NCBI GenBank assembly: GCA_028532985.1
Contig: JANCIK010000002.1
Span: 248,001 to 312,000 of the forward strand
Source: Stropharia rugosoannulata
Taxonomy: Eukaryota; Basidiomycota; Agaricomycetes; Agaricales; Strophariaceae
DNA: 64,000 nucleotides
Reading direction: 5' to 3'
Below the pieces are notes generated by a model, which was not told where the DNA came from, did no database searches, and saw only the letters and a list, made by a program, of their open reading frames with translations. Below, piece after piece: positions 24,441 through 36,065 of the stretch (positions are counted from its first letter, which is position 1; each line of letters opens with the position of its first letter). The position numbers and the translations under genes were made by a program.

Positions 24441-25141
24441 TCACAAGGCCTGTGCGACCGGAGTTGTAGTCGTCGTAAGCGCGGCAGCAACGGCATCCGA
24501 TGCCTCGGGAATGGCCCGAACGACCTCGCCACCCCGAGTAAGCCAGCCAGCCTCCGCTCCCTGCACGACAAAGTCGAAGTGGGGGTACCTTGCGCCGAGC
24601 ACAGATGCAGTGATGTAATGTGCGAAGAGGACAACGACGAGGATGCAAACGAAGAGGACGAGGCGGGCGCGTGTGCCTGGGTTCGCGATGGGCTTGGGGA
24701 GCTTGAGATCAGGGCACTTGAGCTCAGGGAGAGCGAGGGCGATACGCTGGCGTAGGGGAGGCGGGGGTACGGGTGCGAGGAAAGCGATGGCGAAATCGCG
24801 CGTATGTGATGGCGAAGAGGGTGTTACAATGATGGCCGGCAAAGGCGACTTTTCCGCGACAAGGGGAAGGGACAGGTCTATTTTTTTTTGAGATTTGATT
24901 CAACCAAAGGGCAGGGGATGAATAGGGTTTGCTTTAGCTCCGAGAGGGGTGAACGAGTGTGGAGGGGGTACGCACCGAGGGGAGCAGGAATCAGCTTGTA
25001 GTCGCCAGTGCGCTTGGGCAGGCGGTGTTGACGTACTGTCATGCCCAAGTTAGAATTTATGTCAGCCATAGCTCATCCCCCCGTAGAAAAAGAAAACGTC
25101 TGCCACTGTCATCACGTCGAGCGCTCACCTGGGCGAGACAT
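24441..25141 (-). CDS. small single-pass membrane protein
   Basis: Three exons, 25129..25141, 24976..25035 and 24441..24877, join in phase 1 to give 169 residues starting MSRP-VRQHRLPKRTGDYKLIP. The first intron has a CTAAC branch point just before its acceptor; the second begins GTGCGT. The protein is Pro-rich and basic at its N terminus. One transmembrane helix is present (ARLVLFVCILVVVLFAHYI), followed by about 60 residues with FDFVVQGAEAGWLTRGGEVV. I do not recognise a named family; it looks like a conserved hypothetical protein of mushrooms. An alternative start at 25069 would need the first intron to be retained. Confidence 0.65.
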
Positions 25142-26927
25142 AATCTATACGTGGGTGGTAAAGTGGTTGTAACTGGGGAATGTCGAACTGCGATTCACGA
25201 GTGAACGGCAGGAGAATAACGAAGAGTGGGGTTGCGAAGACGAAATAAAGGAAAGTGGGGCAGCTAAAGAGCTGGAGGTGTTAGGATGGTGAGTGTACAA
25301 GACGAAGAATGGAAAATGGGCGGCGCTGCCGTCACGGAAGGTTTAATGCAGGGTCGACTTGCCAAATCAAGAGCAACGCTGCAGCCGCCAAGGACCTGAT
25401 GATGATGTAAGCTCCCCTTGATCCCTAATAATTACCTGCCGACGGAGGCCGACGGGGGTACTTAATCAATGATTGGAAACAATTTGGAATAGAGAACATG
25501 GAGGGAGCTTGGAAAGAACTTGGAAGAACGGCGTTGTTGAAACACAGGTAAAGAAAAAAACAGTTCACCTGTGAAATTCAAAGAGGAGATATAGATAGTT
25601 CCCTTTCCATCGACTTTGGTCGTAAATGGCGGCAAGCGTCTTGTTTGTGGACCGTTAGTTTGGCGTTCATGTAACAGGCGCATATAACTAACTATAGTGC
25701 TCACTCGAATGTCGAATGAGGCAAGTTTAAAATATTTAGATGGGTCACGCCCAAGTCCCGCAACCGAATTTCGGGACTGGAGATAGATGATGCTTGAGCG
25801 CTTGTTGAGCGCATAAGTATACCCACTCGAACGCGTGCAACGGTATACAAGACCAGATCTCGAAACAGTGCTGAAGATTTAATGCATATACTTTCTTTTG
25901 ACAACCTTTCACTGAGATTTTGGCGGTATGTACTTTGCTATCGAGTTTCAATACAGGAATGAGAAGACTGTCAACAAAAGTATGTATTAGAGGTAAGTTG
26001 CTTACTCAGTTGTACGCTCAATTTCAAGTCGGATCGCAGCTACGTGCAATTCGCGAAGGCAAGATCAGTTTGAGGATAGTAATGAGTTACAGGTAAGTCA
26101 CATACATGCTCAATATATGCGTGGAACCTTCACTCCAGCGCAAGCCCGTTTTTCTCGGCTTTTTATATCGACGGCTAGGATATACTGGCATATACTCGCC
26201 TTCATGATATGGGTGACATCTCTATTTGACATCAAAGACTCACAGAAAACAACCTACCTGCATATAACAAAGGACTGAGTCTTCTGTGGCAAAGTAGTAA
26301 CGATCACTGTACCCACAGTTTACAAAAAGGTGTCACCTCCAGACTCCTCCAGGGACCTAGACTCTTACTCAGTGAGGAGACTGTGCAGATACGGCACAAT
26401 GGTGAGCGACTTCAAGCAAATGCCAGTTGCAGTGAGGAGAGCTCGGATGTTTACGGGAAGGAAGGAAGGATGAAAGCAAGAAAGAAGAACGGACGCCAAA
26501 TGGACGCATCCCACCGACGCGTCCGGGGCGCACGTGCTACAAACGGGTCCACATGTCGAAGCTACTTTATATCTCTATATCACGTACACTTTGCGTCAAG
26601 CAGAAAAGGCTCAAAATCCGTCAGTATTGGATCTTTTTGGGATTTTTTCCCTGGATCTTCAAGTGTCACCGGTCACCAGTTGCAGAGCTGTACTCCTTCT
26701 ATTCTTTCTATTAGTATCATTACTTTCTCTTCAAACAAGCCGGCTTTTATTTTTTATTTTTTTTATTTTTGATAGTCCCGAGTTGAGACGACATTTACCT
26801 GTTTGTGGGCATATTACATTCCATACAGGTGCGGAGGTGCTTCTGACACTACAGATCAAGCATCAAGTCAGAAGACACCAGAAAGGACTCAACGGAAGAA
26901 GAATAATCTCATTCAATTGGTCTTCAG
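25142..26927. other. intergenic and unresolved 5' part of caspase-like gene
   Basis: No convincing gene. Upstream exons of the caspase-like gene may lie at about 26,380-26,920, where plus-strand frames are open but do not join cleanly. Confidence 0.3.
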
Positions 26928-27995
26928 TACTCGAGTCAGTTCTACTCGGGAACTAAGAAGGTGAGTAACGTCTCAGTACATACTACAATTTACATTGTTA
27001 AGTGTATCCACTTATGTGCTTTATTCTTCAGGCACTCATTCTTCGGTACAATACAGGGGACACAGGAAGAGGGATCTATCTCGTTCGAGATATGCTTGTT
27101 GATTATCTCGGATTTTCTCAGGGGGACATTGAAATGTTGTATTTTGACATCGATCCCGAATCGGGAGATGCTAAGCGATGCACCAAAGGACAGCGACCCC
27201 CCACTGCGGCCAATTTCAAGAAGAGTTTTTCAAATCTACTTTCTAGCGCGGTGGCTGGAGATGTTCGCTTTGTCTATGTTGATGTGCATGGAGCACCCTA
27301 CCCAGCAAGCACCGACAAAAAAGAAAAGGACAAACATGACGAGACTTGGACCATGGCTCAGAATGAAACCGGAACATTGAAACAATCCGTTACTGATAAT
27401 GAGATTGCACAAATGATAACGACAGTACGTGTTCAATATTTATTGATGGACCAGCTGCTACTGATTAAAATTTCTGAAGGGACTCAAACCCGATGTCAAC
27501 CTGACCATCATGACTTCATCTTGTTTTGGAGGAGGAATGCTTGACACACACAGTGGCGTCGGGGGCACCTTACTTTCTGCATGCCACGAAAGCCAGTTTA
27601 ATGCCAAGGTAAAAGAGCTTAATTATGTGGATCCCTGGGCTTTCGCACTTGTCGCGGTGGTAAAGCAGCAAGCAAAAAAAAAGGGATCTGTTCCGAGCTA
27701 TGCCACAATCTACACCGAAGCAAAGCAATACATCAAGTATCTAATTGAAGTAAAGCCACTCAGCTTAACAGGAAGGTTCAGAGGCCCCAGTCCAGACGAA
27801 ACAAAACCTATACCATGCAATGGTACCATATCAAGCAACCAGGACCCTCAGATGGCGTTTAATACTTGGTATTTAGATCCAGATGTGGAGAAGTTCTGCT
27901 GCCCCTTCGTTGCACCCAATCGCTCAGCAGTTGGAGGCACTGGCACTGCTACAGTGTACCCGAAAAGCGAGTTTCCGCCCCGTGAGGAACTTTGA
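26928..27995 (+). CDS. caspase-like cysteine protease (5' end unresolved)
   Basis: Exons 26928..26960, 27032..27424 and 27480..27995 join in phase 0 and encode about 313 residues. The start of the fold is visible as FYSGTKKALILRYNTGDTGRGIYLV, followed by DMLVDYLGFSQGDIEML. The likely catalytic His lies in RFVYVDVHGAPY and the catalytic Cys in LTIMTSSCFGGG, the order and spacing of a C14 caspase/metacaspase p20 domain. Both residues are kept, so the enzyme may be active. The region after the Cys (about 150 residues) is not recognisable. Metacaspases cleave after Arg or Lys and act in stress responses and cell death. The true start codon was not found; a stop upstream in frame at about 26903 implies an earlier exon. 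Confidence 0.7.
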
Positions 27996-28999
27996 TATAG
28001 AACTGTTTGTTTTTGAGGAGTCCATACAAGCGTTGTGTTTGCTCAGAAATACTAAAGTATGATGTATGCCACTATGAAAAGTTTTGCATCGAGTAAAATA
28101 TGTGTTGATACTACGAATTATGATAAAACGTTGGTGAAGCGATGTCAATGAGCGCTTGAGCACTTAATCCAAACAAGGAAGTAGACCTTCTTTTTTTAGG
28201 AAAGTAATGACTGATGCCGATCAATTGTACTCAACCGCAAATGGTGACGCGGTGACAGGCTCCAGGCCTACTAAAGTGCACACCACCCTCATCCCTACTT
28301 GCAATGGACTTTTATATTAAATGTATGTGTTAAGACTCCATATATTCGCAGTGGATTTAGAGGTTGTATATGGTTGTGTTGGCCAAGTCTTGGCAGCCTT
28401 GCATTTCCAAGTCTGTCTTTAGAGAGCATGGTGTCGTGTGCTAGCCAGTTTTTCTGAGCTTTTAGGCTCTTTAGATTTCTTTGACTAGCATCATCGAAGC
28501 TGGAGCTTCGGTAGTCGCGCATTTCGAAGTTGGCTTTTCCACCCCATTATTTTACGTGCATTTTAGAGGTGCATATGTTGAAGGAGTACAGCTAATTCTC
28601 GTTATATATAAGACTCATAGTAATTGGATCATCTAAAGTGTCCTGACCGCCATTGTCCACGGTTATTGAGACTAGATAAAGCAAACTGCCAGTAAGCCCA
28701 AGCGGCCAAGCCTATGAGCCACACCTACTAGTGTCGTCTATGCACTCGACTGTCCACCCAGTAAATACTTTCATTCTCAGGTTAAGTATTTTTTTAAAAA
28801 ATTCACGGGCAATTCAATGCAAGGACTGAAGCTTGAAGTACTGAGGCCTTCAAAACAAATTCAAAAGCTTGCGCTCTAGTCACCCTGCTTATGATAGAAT
28901 TATTCCCACGGTCAAATGCGGCAATCGCAAGATTTTCACTTCTAGAGCAAACGCCGCCGTCGACGACTTGCTCATTTCACTTGATTTCCTTCTGTTGCC
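27996..28999. other. intergenic
   Basis: Separates the caspase-like gene from NUG1. AT-rich; I see only short frames. Confidence 0.35.
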
Positions 29000-31905
29000 A
29001 TGCCGCGAATTAGGAAAGGTACGCCTCACTCACTTTGTCTATCAGCAGTAGTACGCGTTGCTGATTGATGAGTGCGAATTTTGTACATGTTCTCTCTTTT
29101 CCTAATTGGCCACGGACATGGTTTATGATCTCCAGAAACAAGCAATAGGCGCTCGACGAATGATCGCGCTAAGAGAAGAAAGCAAGTGAAGGAGAGCAAG
29201 CGCAAGGCGGCGAAGGCGGCAAAGAAGAGTGTTCAATGGAAGAGCAGTGCGTAAAACAAAGTTATTTTCCTTCTGGCCAAACCCAGTAATTGTTTTCAGA
29301 GACCCCCAAGGATCCCGGTATCCCCAGCGAATTCCCGTACAAAGATCAGATCCTTGCCGAAGTCGCAGAGCAACGTCGGATAGTACGTCGCACCAGCGGG
29401 TTGGAAGTTATATACGCTGACTTTGCCTGTCCAGGCCGCTGAGGAGAAGGCGAAAAAGAAGGCGGACAAGCAACGCGCCATTGCCAAAGCTCGCGCCCTT
29501 GCGCGTGGAGAGCCATGGGAATCAGAAAACGAGGAGGGAGACGAGGAACAGTCAGACGAGGAAGAGGAGGGGGGGCCCAAGGGGAAATTGACGAGCAAGG
29601 ACCTTAACGTTGGGCTCGAGAGCATCGCAGCGTTGAGTGCAAAACATGTTGGAAACCACCTGAAGCCCCGGCCGAAGGCTGTTGTCGAAGAAAGTGAAGA
29701 GGAAGAGGAAGAGGACGACGTACCGGTGTTAATAAACCGCGACCTCCCGACTTTGAAGACAGTGCTGGAGAAGGCAGATGTCGTGCTGCAAGTTCTGGAC
29801 GCACGCGATCCCATGGCGTATCGTAGCAAACACGTTGAAGATCTAGCAGCGTCGATGAACAAGAAGGTCCTCTTTGTTCTCAACAAAATAGGTACGTTTT
29901 TGCGTTGATTTCTTCTTGTGTCGAACGAAATTCACCTACTCGTTTTCTAACGCTGATAAAACTTTCATATAGATGCATGCCCTAGAGAGGCCGTTGCGCA
30001 ATGGTCGACCCAACTAAGGACTCAGCATCCTACCTTCATTTTCCGTTCCGCCTCATCCTGCCTACCTGAATCTCCTGCTACCGTTCCTCAGACCAAGAAA
30101 GGCAAGGGCAAGGCGCAGAAGATTCCCTCAGACGATGCCGAGGGCGCTGACCAGGTATTAACGTGTCTCAGCCGCTGGGCGAAGGCGAAGAAGGGTACAG
30201 AGCCCTTGGCTGTGGCCGTCGTCGGTGTTACAAACGTCCGTTTATCGCATATATTCAGCGCCTCACACCCTGCTAACAATACCTGGCCATCTAGGTCGGA
30301 AAGAGCTCTGTCATTAATTCCCTGCTCAAACGGCCAGCCCTGCCCGTGTACACCCTTGCCTCGTCTTCTCGTGGACCGACGACGACTGAACTGCCTCAAG
30401 AGGTAGAGCTTGAGGCTGATGGACAGAAAGTTCTTGTTATTGATACACCCGGGCTATCCTTTACTTCTGTGCAAGAAGACGACCCTGAGGCGATGGAGAC
30501 ACACCGCGCCCGTGATATACTGCTGCGTAGCAAAGGCAGAATAGATCGTCTCAAGGATCCTAATCCGCCTAGTACGTCTTTTTGTTCAATTGATCATCAC
30601 GTCTATATCCACAGACTTGCAATCCTCGGACTTTCTGCTAACATTAACTTTGTTCGTGTATTCTAGTTGGCCAAATCGTCGCTCGTGCGAATGTGGAGGA
30701 CCTCATGCTCTTGTATAGCCTTCCGGCATTTGTTGGCGGGGACGCGGTGTCGTTCCTATCCGGTGTTGCTCGTGCAAATCAATTGGTCAAGAAGGTATGC
30801 TTTTTTTATAATTATATTTTCATCATATCATCATTATTTGCTGTGTCGATCTTCTGGAATCGACACTGCTGTGGGGCACCCAAGGGTGTTTGATGTCCAA
30901 TTCCTTTATGCGTCTTGACGCCTGCGCATTCTGATAGTTCTGGCCCCCAGCACATCCTATTCTATCTTTGTCTCTTTGTACATCATCGAAGTTATGTATA
31001 TCGCTGACGTATTTCTTCTTTATTTTATTTTTGACCCTCAATGACGACAGAAAGGAGAGCTTGATTTGACAGGCGCGGCGCGTATCGTCCTCCGTGACTG
31101 GAGCATTGGCAAACTAGCATACTTCACGCTCCCACCATCAGCCAAGTCGAAATCCACACAGGAATCTCAGGGCGCTGCTACATCCACCTCAGGCACAGAG
31201 GCGGAACTGTACAAAAACGACGATGCCATCCTGGCTGCACTTCCAACGCGGAAGGAGCGGAGGAAGGCGGGCGGGCTCGTCAAACTCACGGCCACGAAAA
31301 CGGTCGACACGAGGCAAGTCCCGGTTGAGCAGGAGTGGGTTGCTCTTCGGGATGTTGCGTCTGAGGCGAGTGATGACGATGATGAGGAGCCCGAGAATGA
31401 TGATGATAAGGGCATGGATGTGGATACTGAGGAAGAGGAGGAAGAAGAGGAGGAGGAATCGGAATCAGACGACGAGCTCGAAAACGACGACGACCAAGAA
31501 GAAGAAGAGGATGATACCCCTCCCCCACCTCCTCTCTCGAACAAGCAGAAGAGAAAACGCGCAGTTGAGCCCGTGCTCGAACGCCCGACCAAAAAGGTAG
31601 CCTTCGCTCAGGTTCCCACATCAAAATCAAAATCCGCCGCGAAGGCATCAACCAAGGCTGTGCCCGCGAAGAACCCCACAAAGGCCTCGCCAGCTGCAAA
31701 AGCCGCACCAACGATCGAAAAGAAGCCAGCTATCGTTAAAGCTGCGGAGAAGGCGCAGGCTGCGAAGCCCGCCAGCAGCAAAGCGACAACGAAGCCCAAA
31801 ACGGCGAATAAGCCGTCAGGGAAAAAGGCTCCATTGGCTGGGGGCAAGAAGGACAAGGACGCCGGCGCTGGAGAAGAGGCGTACGATTTTAGCAAATTCT
31901 TCTAG
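29000..31905 (+). CDS. NUG1: nuclear/nucleolar GTPase NUG1 (GNL3 family)
   Basis: Eight exons (29000..29018, 29136..29246, 29300..29382, 29435..29891, 29973..30235, 30295..30571, 30667..30794, 31051..31905) give 730 residues with every phase consistent. The N terminus is a basic, coiled-coil-like segment (KRRKQVKESKRKAAKAAKK). The GTPase is circularly permuted as in the YlqF/nucleostemin family: G4 (VLNKID) precedes G1 (GVTNVGKSSVINSLL) and G3 (VIDTPG). The tail is a long acidic then Lys/Ala-rich stretch. Family members bind pre-60S particles in the nucleolus and are needed for their export. The intron inside the P-loop (30236..30294) has a GTCCGT donor. The start codon exon is only 19 nt. 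Confidence 0.92.
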
Positions 31906-33568
31906 GCGGACCCATCGACTGTTTGTCCATTGTTGTAATGAATCGCTTGTTATCATATTTGTGTGCTTATCTGATGCCATCTGGTCTTTGTTATGGATTT
32001 ACCGCCTTTGCTGTAATATATTCCCTGGAATATTATTCTAAGTATCAGAGCTTTCATTGCAGGTTTCCCTTGGAGACAACACTAGTACTGGAAAGCTTTT
32101 TTTCGCTTTTAAAGTGTTGCCTTCTTTTTATGTAATATAAGGTTACTATTATAAGTCCTGTAAGACTGTAACTCAAGCTGGCTTCGTCACATGACATTTT
32201 GCTGTACAACGCCGTCCCAGCCTCAAGTTTGCCCAAAGCTCAAACCTGCCTACAACCACCTACAACTTCCAAACAGCGTCTTCCTTCGTCTTGCATAATA
32301 TCCGACGCTCAAGCAACCTCAACGGGCTTTCAACATGCTTTTCATCTCTGTAACTTGACGACGTTACCAACTTCGAATCTTGTTGTCGTAATGCGTCTAT
32401 TAGTCGGCGAAATGTGCTAAAATGTGTCACTTCCATCAGGCTATAAGTACGTTGCTCTTGTGGGGTGTTGTCATGGTCGAAACTGCTAAGGCTTGGACAC
32501 GACGTGAGTGTTTCGCATGTTATATGCCTTTCTGTCTTTTCTAGGCTTAGGGATACATCAATAAATCACACACCGTGCCAACCTAACACGTTAATTCCTG
32601 GCATATACAGAGTACAAATCTAGTACAAAAGTTGCTATGGGCCTACCAACCTCCCTTTATATCTTTGCCAAGCTGTACTAAAGAAAGACAATACAACCTT
32701 GCGCTCCAGAATCAGGGCGACTCGTACTTTTTGTTTAGTGGGAACTTCATTTTGATAACTTGCAAACTTCCGGCGCCAAAGGCGCAACAAATGCGCGGGC
32801 AAAGCTTTCAGTGCAACCGCAGGAAACCCTCGGGCACCAAAATAGACAGGCAGTATCCTCAACCCGAGCTTACAGGTCTGTGTAATACGATCATCATGAT
32901 CGCAGACAGTCCCGCAGCTCACATTGGTCAGATCCTTTGTAACGTTCTAAATGCGATGAAGGACCTCCTTTACATACGGAGACATTTAAATAAATGTCTA
33001 ATGTCCGGTAGGGTAAAGGCTGTGCGTACGCGAACGGAGTTTCCTGCAGAAACGTGGGCGACGTGGTATAATGGTGAGTCTTTTACATGCATTCTGCCTA
33101 CTTGCTTGGTCAAGGTGGGTGCTCAGGTGGCAACATTGGATCCGAATCGGGCTCTTTTGGACGCTTTCCTTTTGTACACGAAGGAAAATATAAGACTTGC
33201 TACTCAACGCTGGAGTAAATGAAGTAACAATCAATGAAGTAATTGTTCTGATTTCATTGTTGCGGATTAACTATTGTGTAGCCGCTCCGTACGCGAAGAG
33301 GTTCACATCGAGCTTTAAAGGGAACCTTCTCTGGCCTTCTCCTCTTCTTATTGGATGCCGTACGTGATAATCTCCGATTTGGCTTTTTTAGGCTACGTCC
33401 GAAATAGTACCTCCTTTAAATACCGCACTTCAAACCTTCCAGTGCTCCACACTCCTACCACTCATCTAGCGTCACTCAGTCTCTATTGCTGTTCTGAACA
33501 GCGCAGCTTCCGCTCGTACAATATGCCACTCTATTTTCAACAACCTGCAGATTACGGTGTACGCCCTC
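31906..33568. other. intergenic with one unexplained open frame
   Basis: Holds an uninterrupted plus-strand frame at 32632..33222 (196 codons, no ATG start) of unknown meaning. Otherwise short frames only. See the separate finding. Confidence 0.35.
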
Positions 33569-35104
33569 ATGCAATGCAAGTTAGGCGCATACGGCGCCAT
33601 GGTGATTCATGTACAAAGGTTAGTCAGAACAGACATAGACAGCTATTCCTTCAGCTCTCACCCACATCACGTACCTAATCAACAGCGACCCACCCATACC
33701 CATTCATCCTACTTCAACAGTTTGCCAACAGAATTACAAATAGAAATATTCATACATCTCCTTCCAGTGCGCTCACGCTTCGATAATACCGAGGGGCCCC
33801 TTCTTCTTGTGCGCGTGTGTAAACTATGGCGAAATATGGTTCTAAACACTCCAAAACTCTGGGCAGCATTTGAAATCGAGCTGTCTGGATCGACTAGAGA
33901 CCGGACCTCACCTCAGGCCCAGGACATCGCATTGATTGACGCGATGTACAGCTGGCTGGCGCGTTCCAAAAATTATCCACTATCCGTCAAGATAACGCAT
34001 GCTCCTGTCGGGCGCACACCGGATCGGCGCTCAGCACAATTGATCACAGACCTCGCACAGCATGCGCACAGATGGCGTAATGTCCACTTAACTTTGCCCG
34101 CGTCGGATAGTGACGCGCTCCAAAGTGCGCTTTCGTCATTACCTCTAACACAGCTACAGGAGCTAGCTATACATCTCAATGGAATTTGGAGCTCCAGCTC
34201 GTACCTCGACGTGACCACTTTCAAGGTTCCATGGCATCAGCTCTCTGTTATCGATCTGCAAATGGAACATCACAGTTTACTGACTCTGGATATGTGTCTT
34301 GATATTCTAGCGCAGGCGCAGAATGTCGAGCACTTCTCCGTCAATGCTGAATGCGCTTTCGCGTACCCGGCGCGACCAAAAGAGCGAATCGGCTTACCGA
34401 AACTGCAAACCCTAGATTTGGTACTTCATAACAGCAATAGAAACATATTCCCTAATCCCACTACGCCCTACAATTATGCGACTCATCTGACACAATTCCT
34501 CAGTCTACTCTCCTTACCTCAATTACGCGACCTCCGTCTTTCCTGGCTTGTGCGGACGGTGCTTCCTGCTTGGTCCGCAAGTCAGCTAGACTTCGTCGCG
34601 TTCTTCCGTAGCGTGGCAGGCACAGTAGAGTCACTCACCATCCGGTATATACCTCTCTCGGCGGACGAGCTGGTCGAATGCATGGAGGCGCTTACAGGCC
34701 TCAAAACACTGGACCTACGCTTCCCGCTTGGTGATGCACAGAACGACCCTATCACCGATGCATTTTTTGCGAAATGTTTCAGCACTCCACTGAATTCCAG
34801 CGGACCCACGGATACAGCAATTCATACAAAACGCCGACGCGTTCCAAGCACAGGAGTGGGTGCTGGCCCGTTACTGCCAAGGCTGCAGACGCTGGATGTG
34901 CAGTGCTGCGGTACGCAGTACACGGATAGGGCGCTTGTTGCTTTCATTGAAGCGCGATGTTGCAGGACGGCAAGGGCGCCAGGCATGATCACAGCTTTCC
35001 ATCTACTATCCGCGGTTCCTATACTTCCGTCCACGGAGAAAAAAATATCGGGCTTCCGCGCAAATGGTTTAGATGTCTCTTTGGACACCTTGCATATCCG
35101 ATAA
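33569..35104 (+). CDS. F-box-like protein with leucine-rich C-terminal region
   Basis: An uninterrupted frame of 511 residues from the ATG at 33569. An F-box-like motif is visible at about residues 50-100: SYFNSLPTELQIEIFIHLLP, then LLVRVCKLWRNMVLNTPKLW. F-box proteins link substrates to SCF ubiquitin ligases through Skp1. The rest alternates LPKLQTLDLV, LPQLRDLRLSW and LTGLKTLDLRFP segments, an irregular leucine-rich-repeat pattern. Large lineage-specific families of such proteins occur in Agaricomycetes. The N terminus is uncertain: a short exon starting at about 33522 could splice in upstream. Confidence 0.75.
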   Translation: MQCKLGAYGAMVIHVQRLVRTDIDSYSFSSHPHHVPNQQRPTHTHSSYFNSLPTELQIEIFIHLLPVRSRFDNTEGPLLLVRVCKLWRNMVLNTPKLWAAFEIELSGSTRDRTSPQAQDIALIDAMYSWLARSKNYPLSVKITHAPVGRTPDRRSAQLITDLAQHAHRWRNVHLTLPASDSDALQSALSSLPLTQLQELAIHLNGIWSSSSYLDVTTFKVPWHQLSVIDLQMEHHSLLTLDMCLDILAQAQNVEHFSVNAECAFAYPARPKERIGLPKLQTLDLVLHNSNRNIFPNPTTPYNYATHLTQFLSLLSLPQLRDLRLSWLVRTVLPAWSASQLDFVAFFRSVAGTVESLTIRYIPLSADELVECMEALTGLKTLDLRFPLGDAQNDPITDAFFAKCFSTPLNSSGPTDTAIHTKRRRVPSTGVGAGPLLPRLQTLDVQCCGTQYTDRALVAFIEARCCRTARAPGMITAFHLLSAVPILPSTEKKISGFRANGLDVSLDTLHIR

Positions 35105-36065
35105 GCCCTGTTAGGTCCTGCTCGGTTTACGATTATGACGACTACTTGATGATACGACACGCCTCTGATGCCAGGGCACTACTTCATACATGCTCTAGAT
35201 ATTTGGACCACTTGGACACTGGTACCGGGACGCTTTACTTTAAGTAGTATAATTCAGGCTGTGGACCTTAATACGCCATGCTACGTCAAATGGACGGTCC
35301 ATATTTGTACAATAAATCTCCTATTTGCAAGTGCACTGCCCCGTAAGACCATTTGTAGTGTATGTATCTTAATTAAGAGATACGGGGGAGCGGTCTCTGC
35401 ATCATGGATCAATTCCGCTTCCGGCTCTCCGAGGCTTGCAGCTACAGATACTTAATTAGTATCTCCGGACTACATTCTAGTATATAAATGTATACCAGCA
35501 ACAATTTTGCCTAAGTACAGCCTATTGGTAAGGATTACCAGCTATGACTCACAGAAGTATGTAAATAAAACGCTGTAGCAATTATGTCGGCGTGAATGAC
35601 ATTCCGCTTCGATCTTCTTAAATATCTGTCTATCAGTTGAAACCTGTCACGGCTTCCCGCAAGTCCGCATCTCTGGGATGATTTTAGACAGAAATTCCAT
35701 GGTCTTCGGTCCCTTGAGGGGGCGCACGGCTGGCACCTGGAAGGCATCGACCCGGGCCTGCAATTTTGCGAGGGGAATAATGGTGACTGTTTTATACCTC
35801 TCTTGAACAGAAATTGGCCAGAAATAAATGTTGATATGATGGTGGCAGTCAAAGACACAAGCTGGAAGGCCGGATTGGCGAGTAGTAGACTCTTGATAAG
35901 ATTAGATTTACCTTCTGTGCATCAAACGCTTACGTAAATAAGAATTTGCCTCTTTCCCCTCACGTGCTGTACTTATGCAGAGAATCCTAGAGAATCCTCA
36001 TAATAAATTCATTTGGTGTTCTCTACCACTGCTCCCGACCATCTCCCCGCGAAAGACTGGTTAGA
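35105..36065. other. intergenic
   Basis: AT-rich sequence between the F-box gene and NOP9. No gene seen on either strand. Confidence 0.35.

Noticed and set aside
31167..31592. Minus-strand Ser-rich frame opposite the NUG1 acidic tail.
   Set aside because: Antisense of Asp/Glu codons gives Ser/Phe runs; it has no independent support.
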